From Gaiellasilicea sp038324115 (GTDB taxonomy: Bacteria; Actinomycetota; Thermoleophilia; Gaiellales; Gaiellaceae), in NCBI GenBank assembly GCA_038324115.1, contig JBBQHQ010000107.1:1-9450 (forward strand): 9,450 bases of DNA. Direction: 5' to 3'. How positions within the stretch are numbered: position 1 is the stretch's first letter; each line of letters opens with the position of its first letter. The notes under the pieces were generated by a model that worked only from the letters and a program-made list of their open reading frames with translations, made no database searches and had not been told where the DNA came from. Of the stretch, positions 1 through 5,928 are shown one piece after another. The translations under genes and the position numbers were made by a program.

Positions 1-1
1 C

Positions 2-106
2 GTCGCGCCGTTCTTCTCCCCGTCCGCAGTCGCCGTTCCTGCGCTCTCGGTGTACCCGGGCTCGGTCGGCACGATCGCGGTCGGCTCCTACGCGTCCCCC
101 GACTAG
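2..106 (+). pseudogene. Upstream in-frame part of the alpha/beta hydrolase, ending at an internal TAG
   Basis: Frame 2 is open from the window edge and reads VAPFFSPSAVAVPALSV, a short stretch, then ends SYASPD followed by TAG at 104-106. Beyond the TAG the same frame continues without a break as EDAARTIPPTGTRTG and runs straight into the hydrolase. The codons on both sides have the same GC-rich third positions. The text flanking the stop reads like one continuous linker before the hydrolase core. I infer that the TAG replaces a sense codon, perhaps TAC (Tyr), by a nonsense mutation or a sequencing/assembly error. Readthrough is less likely. The gene starts outside the window, so the length of the missing N-terminal part is unknown. 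Confidence 0.55.
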
Positions 107-160
107 GAGGACGCCGCCCGAACGATCCCGCCCACCGGGACCCGGACCGGGGTTCCGGCC

Positions 161-1309
161 GTGCAGGGGACGAACACGCTCTCCTTCAACCTCTTCCTTC
201 CGGCGGGGACGGCGCCGGCCGGCGGCTGGCCCGTCGCGATCTTCGGGCACGGGTTCGGGGACAACAAGAACTCGAGCCCGCTCGTCGTCGCCTCGTCGCT
301 CGCGCACCACGGCGTTGCCACGATCGCGATCAACGTCGTCGGGCACGGTGGCGGCCCGCTCGGGACGTTGACCGTGAACCGGTCGGGCGGCGCACCGCCC
401 GTGACCTTGACGGCCGGGGGCCGGGAGATCGACCAGGACGGCAACGGGTTCTTCAACGGCGTCGAGGGCGTCAACGCGGCGGCGCCGCAGACGCTCGTCT
501 CGAGCCGTGACGGCCTCCGCCAGACCGTGATCGACCTGATGGCGCTCGTCCGCTCGATCCAGGCCGGGATCGACGTGGACGGAGACGGCACCGCCGATCT
601 CGACGCGTCCCGCATCTCCTACGCGGGCCAGTCCTTCGGCGGGATCTACGGGACGATCTTCCTCGGCGTCGAGCCGGACGTCGCGGCCGGCGTCCCGAAC
701 GTGCCCGGCGGCTCGGTGATCGAGATCGCACGGCTCGGAGGCTTCCGGGGGCTCGTGACCCAGTCGCTCGCTCTGCGCGTGCCCGGGCTCCTGAACGCGC
801 CGGGCGGGTTCGTCGAGAACATGCCGCTGCGGGGGCTGCCGCCGCTCGTGGACACCGTCCCGGGCGCCTCGGCGATCCAGGAGGTGCTCGACAACACCGA
901 GTGGGCGTCTCAGAGCGGCAACCCGGTCGCGTATGCGGAGCACCTGCGCCTCGCGCCGCTTGCGGGCGTCCCGGCGAAGTCCATCCTCCTCCAGTTCGCG
1001 CGCGGCGACAAGACGGTGCCGAACCCGACGACGTCGGCGATCATTCGGGCAGGCGGGCTGGCGAGCCGGACGACGCTGTTCCGCAACGACCTCGCCCGGG
1101 CGGCGATCCCGGCCCTCCCGTCGAACCCGCACACCTTCCTGACGGGGATCGGCGGGGCCGGGACGACGATCGCGATCCAGGCCCAGACGCAGATCGCCAC
1201 GTTCCTCGCGAGCGGCGGCGCGGTCACGATCGACCCCGACGGGCCGGGGCCGTTCTTCGAGACGCCGATGGTCGGGCCTCCCCCGGAGGACCTCGCGTAC
1301 ATCCCGTAG
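161..1309 (+). CDS. Alpha/beta hydrolase (lipase/esterase-like), C-terminal part of a longer gene
   Basis: Probably a serine hydrolase acting on an ester or lipid outside the cytoplasm; the substrate cannot be read from the sequence. Counting from the GTG at 161 (382 residues), an oxyanion-type GHG lies at 29-31, the nucleophile elbow GQSFGG puts the serine at 158, an acid candidate is Asp283 in RGDKTVPNPT, and the histidine candidate is His324 in NPHTF. This order fits an alpha/beta hydrolase fold. Two Asp/Gly-rich loops, DQDGNGFFNG (91-100) and DVDGDGTADLD (138-148), resemble calcium-binding DxDGxG loops, common in secreted proteins. The GTG at 161 is only the first usable start after the in-frame TAG at 104-106 and has no convincing ribosome binding site. 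The natural gene very probably begins left of the window. If the TAG is real, the gene is a pseudogene or a truncated product. The next gene begins 10 nt after the stop. Confidence 0.8.
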   Translation: MQGTNTLSFNLFLPAGTAPAGGWPVAIFGHGFGDNKNSSPLVVASSLAHHGVATIAINVVGHGGGPLGTLTVNRSGGAPPVTLTAGGREIDQDGNGFFNGVEGVNAAAPQTLVSSRDGLRQTVIDLMALVRSIQAGIDVDGDGTADLDASRISYAGQSFGGIYGTIFLGVEPDVAAGVPNVPGGSVIEIARLGGFRGLVTQSLALRVPGLLNAPGGFVENMPLRGLPPLVDTVPGASAIQEVLDNTEWASQSGNPVAYAEHLRLAPLAGVPAKSILLQFARGDKTVPNPTTSAIIRAGGLASRTTLFRNDLARAAIPALPSNPHTFLTGIGGAGTTIAIQAQTQIATFLASGGAVTIDPDGPGPFFETPMVGPPPEDLAYIP

Positions 1310-1319
1310 CCTCCGGGCC

Positions 1320-1703
1320 GTGCGCGCGGTCCTGGAGACGTTGGAGGCAGGAGCGCCGGCAGAGCTGCCGGCGCTCCTCGCCTTTGCTGCCGGCCAGGGC
1401 GTCCCGCTCGACGCGGACGAGCTCCACGCGGCGATCCGGCGCTCGGAGCTGCTTCTCGCCACGGGTGGCGACCCGCGGCGCGCGCCCGACCCCGACGACC
1501 GCGCCGTCACCGCGCTCGCGGACGACCTGGACGCACCCGAGGCCCGGGCGGCGCTCGCCGCGGGTCTGGAGCGGCTGGCCGACGACTCAGAGGGCCTGCC
1601 GGCGGTGAGCGCCGTGCTCGCGGAGCTGCGGGCCGACGAGGAGCGCGCGTGGCGCTGCTACGCCTGGGCGCTCCTCGCCGAGCACGTCGGCGGCGATCGG
1701 TAA
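1320..1703 (+). CDS. Small acidic alpha-helical protein of unknown function
   Basis: I do not recognise this 127-residue protein. It is rich in Ala, Leu, Glu, Asp and Arg, has no signal peptide or membrane segment, and looks all-helical and cytoplasmic. Features to search with are DADELHAAIRRSELLLATGG near residues 31-50 and RCYAWALLAEHVGG at the C-terminus. The frame has almost exclusively G or C at third positions, which supports real coding. The GTG start lies 10 nt after the hydrolase stop. A TANNNT box (TAGCCT, 1307-1312) sits 7 nt before it, so leaderless transcription is possible; no good Shine-Dalgarno sequence is at the right distance. A TTG at 1341 is an alternative start. The stop TAA is followed by TGA and TAG within ten bases. 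It could be co-transcribed with the hydrolase, but nothing links the functions. Confidence 0.65.
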   Translation: MRAVLETLEAGAPAELPALLAFAAGQGVPLDADELHAAIRRSELLLATGGDPRRAPDPDDRAVTALADDLDAPEARAALAAGLERLADDSEGLPAVSAVLAELRADEERAWRCYAWALLAEHVGGDR

Positions 1704-1744
1704 TGACTAGGGACGACGAGCGAACCAACGACTGAACCTAGAAG

Positions 1745-1759
1745 GGCAGTTCGACTGCC
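1745..1759. repeat. Small perfect hairpin, GGCAGT/ACTGCC
   Basis: GGCAGT (1745-1750) and ACTGCC (1754-1759) are perfect complements around a TCG loop, 41 nt after the stop of the small acidic protein. It could end that transcript, but no T-run follows on either strand, so it is not a typical intrinsic terminator. It may be only a transcript-end stabilising hairpin or chance. Confidence 0.3.
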
Positions 1760-1848
1760 TCAAGCTTCAATCCTCGTCAGTGTCTGCCGAACGCTGTCAG
1801 GTCGTGCCCTCCGGGCGCGCTGGTACTGTCGTCCCGCACCACCCAGCG

Positions 1849-1903
1849 TCGAGGGGAGGCTCCGCGCGCAGGCTGCCGTGCCTGCGCCGTCCATGCCCCT
1901 CGA
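1849..1903 (+). promoter_or_regulatory. Nested inverted repeats, candidate structured leader of the ABC exporter operon
   Basis: Two perfect inverted repeats are nested. The outer pair is TCGAGGGG (1849-1856) with CCCCTCGA (1896-1903). The inner pair is GCGCAGGC (1866-1873) with GCCTGCGC (1880-1887) around the loop TGCCGT. Between the arms lie unpaired stretches of 9 nt (1857-1865) and 8 nt (1888-1895), giving a hairpin with an internal loop. It ends 93 nt before the exporter start. I cannot match it to a known riboswitch class, and there is no T-run for a terminator. It could be a cis-regulatory RNA, a dispersed palindromic repeat, or a protein-binding site. Confidence 0.4.
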
Positions 1904-1986
1904 GGCTTCGCCGCGCCGGCCGGGCCCGCCCCGCAGGACGCGAGCCGTCCGTCCACCCCGACCGGCACCGCCGCGCGGCGAGGCCC

Positions 1987-1992
1987 GAGGAG
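1987..1992 (+). promoter_or_regulatory. Ribosome binding site of the first ABC exporter gene
   Basis: GAGGAG lies 4 nt before the GTG at 1997. It decides this start over the much longer out-of-frame readings that cross the leader. Confidence 0.7.
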
Positions 1993-1996
1993 CACC

Positions 1997-3754
1997 GTGA
2001 GCACTGTCGATCCACCCGACCTTCCCCTCCGCCCCACCCTGCGGAGGCTCTTCCCCCTCTGGTGGGAGCAGCGCCGCCTCGTCGGGCTCGGCCTCGCCTG
2101 CGCGCTCGTCTTCACGGGGCTCTCGATCTCGATCCCGCTTCTCATCAAGTACGTGATCGACGACGCGATCGAAGGGACACACCGAGACCGCCTCCTCCCC
2201 TACCTGGGCGCGATCCTTGCGATCGCAGCCGTCCGCTTCGGCATCAACTTCACCCGCCGCTACGCGACCGCCCGCGTCGGGATCGCCGTCGAGGCGCGGA
2301 TGCGTGGGCTGCTCTACGACGCCTACCTCCGGTACCCGCGCGCGTTCTACGACCGGCACGCGACGGGCGAGGTGATCTCGCGGGCGACGAACGACATCTA
2401 CCCCGTGCGCTACTTCATCGGCTGGGGCGTCGTCCAGGCAATCCAGAGCGGGATGATGATCGTCGCCTCCGCGATCGTCCTCCTCGTCGTCAACGCGAAG
2501 CTCGCCCTGATCTCGGCGATCGCAATGCCGGCGGTCGCCGTCCTCACCTGGTACTTCGCCCACCGGCTGTTCCCGATCTCGAGGCTGGTCCAGGCGAAGA
2601 AGGGACACCTGACCGAGGCCTCGGACGAGGCGGTCGTCGGGATCGAGATGGTGCAGGCCTTCGGCCGCGAGGACGACGTGCGGACGCGCTTCCTCGGGCG
2701 GGCCGAGGCGGTCCGCCACGAGACGCTCCGCGCGGCCTCGATCGAGGCGCGCTTCCTGCCTGGATTGCTCGCGCTGCCCACGCTCGGGATCGCCGCCGTC
2801 CTCTACGTCGGCGGCAAAGACGTGATCGCGGGGACGCTGACGATCGGCGAGCTCAGCCTCTTCATCACGCTCCTGCTGCAGCTCGTCTGGCCGCTGGAGG
2901 CGCTCGGCTGGATCATCAACCTCGGCCAGCGGGCCGTCGCCTCGGCCGGCCGGAGCTTCGCTTGGCTCGAGGGGATCGAGCCCCTGCCTCGCGCCGCCGA
3001 GCCGACGCCGCTGCCCGCCGGGCCGCTGCACGTGCGCTTCGAGGACGTCCGCTTCTCCTACGGCACCGGCTCGGAGGTGCTGCGCGGCGTCGACCTCGCC
3101 GTCGAGCCGGGCGAGATCGTCGCGGTCTGCGGCGGCACGGGCTCTGGAAAGACGACCCTGCTCAACCTCCTACCCCGCTTCTACGACCCGACAGGCGGCC
3201 GGGTGTTGATCGGCGGCGTCGACTCCCGGGAGACCGACCTCGCCGAGCTGCGCCGCTCCGTGGCGATCGTGACCCAGAAGCCGGTGCTCTTCTCCGTGCT
3301 CCTGCGCGAGAACCTTCTCTCGGCCCGCCCCGACGCGGACTGGGACGAGGTGCTCGCCGCCTGCGAGGCGGCCGGGGTCTCGGTGTTCGTGGACGACCTC
3401 CCCGACGGCTACGACACGCTCGTCGGCGAGCGCGGTGTCAACCTCTCGGGCGGCCAGCGCCAGCGGGTCGCGCTCGCGCGGGCGCTGCTCGCGGGCGCGC
3501 GTGTCCTCGTGCTCGACGACCCGATGTCCGCGGTAGACACCCAGACCGAGCGCCTGCTCGTCGAGAACCTTCGCCCCGCCGTCGCGGGCCGGACGGTGCT
3601 CGTCGCGACCCAGCGGCTCTCCACGATCGGCGTCGCCGACCGGGCGGTCGTGCTCGCGGACGGTCGGATCGTCGAGGAAGGCCGGCCCGACGCGCTGCTC
3701 GCCGCCGGCGGCCCCTTCTCAGCACTCTTCGGAGACGAGACCGTTGCCGCGTAG
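1997..3754 (+). CDS. ABC exporter half-transporter with degenerate ATP site (subunit 1)
   Basis: Membrane exporter subunit, 585 residues, the normal size for a type IV (B-family) half-transporter. The transmembrane domain comes first, with six hydrophobic segments near 27-50, 64-84, 141-165, 166-188, 253-272 and 285-305, followed by the ATPase domain from about 344. Motifs seen are Walker A GGTGSGKT (379-386), Q-loop Gln427, signature LSGGQ (483-487), Walker B ending LDD (506-508), D-loop SAVD (511-514) and the switch position TQR with Gln539. The usual catalytic Glu after Walker B is Asp508 and the usual switch His is Gln539, so its own ATP site should hydrolyse poorly. Its signature is canonical and would complete the active site of its partner. 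The GTG start has a good upstream GAGGAG. The stop overlaps the start of subunit 2 by 11 nt, so the two are coupled. The substrate is unknown (drug, lipid or peptide are all possible). Confidence 0.93.
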   Translation: MSTVDPPDLPLRPTLRRLFPLWWEQRRLVGLGLACALVFTGLSISIPLLIKYVIDDAIEGTHRDRLLPYLGAILAIAAVRFGINFTRRYATARVGIAVEARMRGLLYDAYLRYPRAFYDRHATGEVISRATNDIYPVRYFIGWGVVQAIQSGMMIVASAIVLLVVNAKLALISAIAMPAVAVLTWYFAHRLFPISRLVQAKKGHLTEASDEAVVGIEMVQAFGREDDVRTRFLGRAEAVRHETLRAASIEARFLPGLLALPTLGIAAVLYVGGKDVIAGTLTIGELSLFITLLLQLVWPLEALGWIINLGQRAVASAGRSFAWLEGIEPLPRAAEPTPLPAGPLHVRFEDVRFSYGTGSEVLRGVDLAVEPGEIVAVCGGTGSGKTTLLNLLPRFYDPTGGRVLIGGVDSRETDLAELRRSVAIVTQKPVLFSVLLRENLLSARPDADWDEVLAACEAAGVSVFVDDLPDGYDTLVGERGVNLSGGQRQRVALARALLAGARVLVLDDPMSAVDTQTERLLVENLRPAVAGRTVLVATQRLSTIGVADRAVVLADGRIVEEGRPDALLAAGGPFSALFGDETVAA

Positions 3755-5519
3755 CCGTCGCACCGGGCTCTCCCGGCTCTTCCCGTACGCCGGGGACAAG
3801 CGCGGCCGGCTCGCGCTGATCGCCGTGCTCGCGGGGCTGTCCGCGGCCGCCCCGGTCGTCGGCTGGCATCTCGTCGGCGACGCGATCGACAACGGGATCC
3901 GGGCCGGGGACGAGGGGCGGCTCGCGCTCGACGTCCTCCTCTACATCGGCGTCAACGCGGCCGCCTGGATCCTCGGCACGGCGACGTGGCTCAGCCTCGC
4001 GGGGGTCGGCCAACGGGTCGTGCTCGAGCTCCGGCGCGACCTCTTCCACCACCTGACCTCGCTCTCGCTCCGCTACTTCTCCCAGCAGAAGGCCGGTTGG
4101 ATCATCGCGCGGCTGACGTCGGACGTGGACGCGCTCTCCGACGTCCTCAACCAGGGGCTGACGACGCTCGTCGTCAACACGCTGACGCTGCTGGCGGCGA
4201 TCGCCGGCCTCTTCCTGCTCGACTGGCGCCTCGGGGTGGTCGCGCTCTGCGTGCTCCCGCCCGGGATCGTGGTCACGCGCTGGTTCCAGAAGCGCTCCCA
4301 CGTCGCGTTCACGGATGTGCGGACGAAGATCTCGACCGTGACCGCGCAGCTGGCGGAGTCCGTCTCGGGAATGGCCGTGATCCAGGCCTTCAACCGCGAG
4401 CGCGCCTTCCAGGGCCAGTTCGACGAGCTGAACGAGGAAAACCGGCTCGCGAACGTGGTCGCGCAGAAGCTGTCGTCCGTCTTCTTCCCCGAGATCGAGC
4501 TGCTCGGCGTGATCGCGACCTCGGCCGTGCTCTTCGCGGGCGCCCGGCTGATCGACGGCGGGACGATGGAGATCGGTACCGTCGTCGCCGCGGTCGGGCT
4601 GCTCGCGCTCGTCTTCCAGCCGCTGCAGGAGCTCTCGGAGCTCTACGGGCAGCTCCAGGCCGCCAGCGCTGCGATGACGAAGATCAGCTCCGTCCTCGAC
4701 GCCGAGATCGACATCGCCGATGCCCCCGGCGCCCGTCCGCTCGGCCGGATCGACGGCCGGCTCGAGCTCGACCGGATCACCTTCTCGTACGGCAAGGATC
4801 CAGTGCTGCATGGGGTCGAGATCGCGGTTCCCGTCGGCGGCTGCATCGCGCTCGTGGGCGAGTCGGGCGGTGGCAAGTCGACGCTGGCGAAGCTGATCGC
4901 GCGCTTCTACGACCCCGACGAGGGCGCCGTGCGCGTCGACGGGACTGACGTCCGCGAGGTCGAGCTGGGCAGCTACCGGCGCCAGCTCGGCGTCGTGCTC
5001 CAGGATCCATTCCTGTTCAGCGGCACGATCGCCGACAACATCCGCTTCGCGAAGCCGGACGCCTCGGACGAGGAGGTCTACGCCGCGGCGGCCGCGATCG
5101 GCGTCGACCGGGTCGCCGCGCGCTTCGAGCACGGTCTCGACCACGTCGTCCGCGAGGGCGGCGCCGGGCTCTCCGCGGGCGAGCGGCAGCTGATCTCGAT
5201 CGCGCGGGCGCTCCTCGCCGACCCACGGATCCTGATCCTCGACGAGGCGACCTCGAACATCGACCGGCCCACCGAGATCCTGATCGAGCGCGCCTTCGAC
5301 CGGCTGCTCCAGGGCCGGACGTCGATCATCATCGCGCACCGCCTCGCCACGGTCCGGCGCGCAGACGAGATCCTCGTAGTCGAGCACGGCCGGATCGTCC
5401 AGCGGGGCACCGAGCTCGACCTGCTCGGCACGGACGGGCCGTTCCGCCGGCTCGCGCACAACCTCCAGACCGACACGCTCGCGGCGCCTCCGGCTCCGAA
5501 GAGCCCTGCCCCGAGCTAG
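3744..5519 (+). CDS. ABC exporter half-transporter with catalytic ATP site (subunit 2)
   Basis: Partner exporter subunit, 591 residues. Six membrane segments lie near 22-43, 62-85, 137-158, 160-180, 248-268 and 275-297; the ATPase domain starts at about 338. Motifs are Walker A GESGGGKST (372-380), Q-loop Gln420, signature LSAGE (476-480), Walker B LILDE with catalytic Glu501, D-loop SNID (504-507) and switch His532. Catalytic residues are intact, but the signature deviates from LSGGQ. In the dimer this LSAGE faces the degenerate site of subunit 1, as in known heterodimeric exporters such as TM287/288 and BmrCD. The start is TTG at 3744, inside the end of subunit 1; GGAGA at 3731-3735 lies 8 nt upstream and no better in-frame start is near. 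The C-terminus ends in a short Ala/Pro-rich tail. The gene converges on the small minus-strand gene with only 15 nt between stops. Confidence 0.93.
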   Translation: MPRSRRTGLSRLFPYAGDKRGRLALIAVLAGLSAAAPVVGWHLVGDAIDNGIRAGDEGRLALDVLLYIGVNAAAWILGTATWLSLAGVGQRVVLELRRDLFHHLTSLSLRYFSQQKAGWIIARLTSDVDALSDVLNQGLTTLVVNTLTLLAAIAGLFLLDWRLGVVALCVLPPGIVVTRWFQKRSHVAFTDVRTKISTVTAQLAESVSGMAVIQAFNRERAFQGQFDELNEENRLANVVAQKLSSVFFPEIELLGVIATSAVLFAGARLIDGGTMEIGTVVAAVGLLALVFQPLQELSELYGQLQAASAAMTKISSVLDAEIDIADAPGARPLGRIDGRLELDRITFSYGKDPVLHGVEIAVPVGGCIALVGESGGGKSTLAKLIARFYDPDEGAVRVDGTDVREVELGSYRRQLGVVLQDPFLFSGTIADNIRFAKPDASDEEVYAAAAAIGVDRVAARFEHGLDHVVREGGAGLSAGERQLISIARALLADPRILILDEATSNIDRPTEILIERAFDRLLQGRTSIIIAHRLATVRRADEILVVEHGRIVQRGTELDLLGTDGPFRRLAHNLQTDTLAAPPAPKSPAPS

Positions 5520-5536
5520 TCGGCTCGGGCTAGCTC
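5509..5536. terminator. Hairpin between convergent genes, possible bidirectional terminator
   Basis: Two alternative perfect stems exist: CCCGAGC (5510-5516) with GCTCGGG (5523-5529), and GAGCTAG (5513-5519) with CTAGCTC (5530-5536). They contain the TAG stop of the exporter and touch the TGA stop of the minus-strand gene. There is no T-run on either side, as is common for actinobacterial transcript ends, so termination is inferred from position and symmetry only. Confidence 0.4.
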
Positions 5537-5897
5537 AGTCGCCCCAGTCGAAGTCGCGCGTCTTGCTCCAGAGGCCGCTGTCCTCGACGGACTCGGCCTC
5601 GGGCGCCACGGGCGGCTCCGGCTCCACGGTCTCCTCGCCGGGCCAGGCGAGCGGGACCGAGTCGAGCGGGACGGGAACGCCGTCCATCGTCTCCTCGATC
5701 CGGGCCTGCTCCTCGGTCTTGAACAGGGGGTGGTTCTCAAAGGGGTCGTCGGCGTGGTAGCGCTCGAGCGGCATGTTCTGCTCCAGCTCGGCGTTGCGGC
5801 GCTTCAACTCCAGGTGGTCCTGGATCACGCGGGCAAAGAGCGAAGGGGTCTCCACCGGCATCTGGTTCTCCGTGGTCGGGGACGGGTCGTCGGGCAA
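5535..5897 (-). CDS. Small acidic protein of unknown function, start uncertain (TTG 5897 or ATG 5861)
   Basis: I do not recognise a family. The long form has 120 residues. Visible parts are a helical stretch FARVIQDHLELKRRNAELEQ at 21-40, likely a short coiled coil, then ERYHADDPFENHPLFKTEEQ (45-64), an acidic Pro/Glu-rich linker (about 85-105) and an aromatic, charged tail SKTRDFDWGD. There is no signal peptide or membrane segment. The ATG at 5861 (108 residues) has GGAGA about 5 nt upstream and is the better start by that test. The TTG at 5897 has no ribosome binding site, but lies about 7 nt after a TACAAT box (5910-5905), so a leaderless start is possible. It begins 31 nt after the diguanylate cyclase stop on the same strand and may be co-transcribed with it or have its own promoter. 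Confidence 0.75.
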   Translation of the reverse strand: MPDDPSPTTENQMPVETPSLFARVIQDHLELKRRNAELEQNMPLERYHADDPFENHPLFKTEEQARIEETMDGVPVPLDSVPLAWPGEETVEPEPPVAPEAESVEDSGLWSKTRDFDWGD

Positions 5898-5904
5898 CTT
5901 GAGG

Positions 5905-5910
5905 ATTGTA
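5905..5910 (-). promoter_or_regulatory. Possible -10 box (TACAAT) before the small acidic gene
   Basis: On the minus strand TACAAT differs from TATAAT at one position, in an otherwise very GC-rich context. It lies in the 31-nt gap after the cyclase gene. A transcript would start near 5898. No good -35 box is seen 16-18 nt upstream. Confidence 0.35.
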
Positions 5911-5928
5911 ACGGGTCTGTGAGGCAGC

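Larger units (their letters stand above)
1704..1996. other. Intergenic region of 293 nt, probable leader/promoter region of the ABC exporter operon
   Basis: I see no gene here. Long open frames that cross it on both strands are antisense or out-of-frame shadows of the exporter gene. It holds a small perfect hairpin (1745-1759), a nested inverted repeat (1849-1903), a very GC-rich run, a 12-nt self-complementary CGCCGCGCGGCG (1969-1980) and the exporter ribosome binding site. A weak TANNNT-type -10 candidate, TACTGT at 1824-1829, would start a transcript near 1836 and place the nested repeat in a 160-nt leader; no clear -35 box accompanies it. Confidence 0.6.

Noticed and set aside
105..110. 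Perfect AGGAGG Shine-Dalgarno-like sequence right after the in-frame TAG
   Set aside because: No ATG, GTG or TTG follows at 5-12 nt in the hydrolase frame; the next usable start is 50 nt away, so it is a by-product of the codons.
1741..1762. AGTTCGACT resembling a tRNA T-arm
   Set aside because: No acceptor, D or anticodon arms can be folded around it; it is only a 6-bp hairpin.
1764..1800. GCTTCAATCCTCGTCAG-like stretch resembling a CRISPR repeat end (ATTGAAGC on the minus strand)
   Set aside because: A single copy with no regular spacing and no cas genes in the window.
1760..3031. Long minus-strand open frame (423 codons) across the leader and first exporter gene
   Set aside because: Antisense shadow of a GC-rich gene; the translation is Arg/Asp/Glu-rich low complexity with no domain, while the plus strand encodes a clear ABC exporter.
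3438..5459. Minus-strand open frame of 673 codons
   Set aside because: Antisense shadow of both exporter genes; the product is Arg/Glu/Asp repeat-like and matches no fold I recognise.
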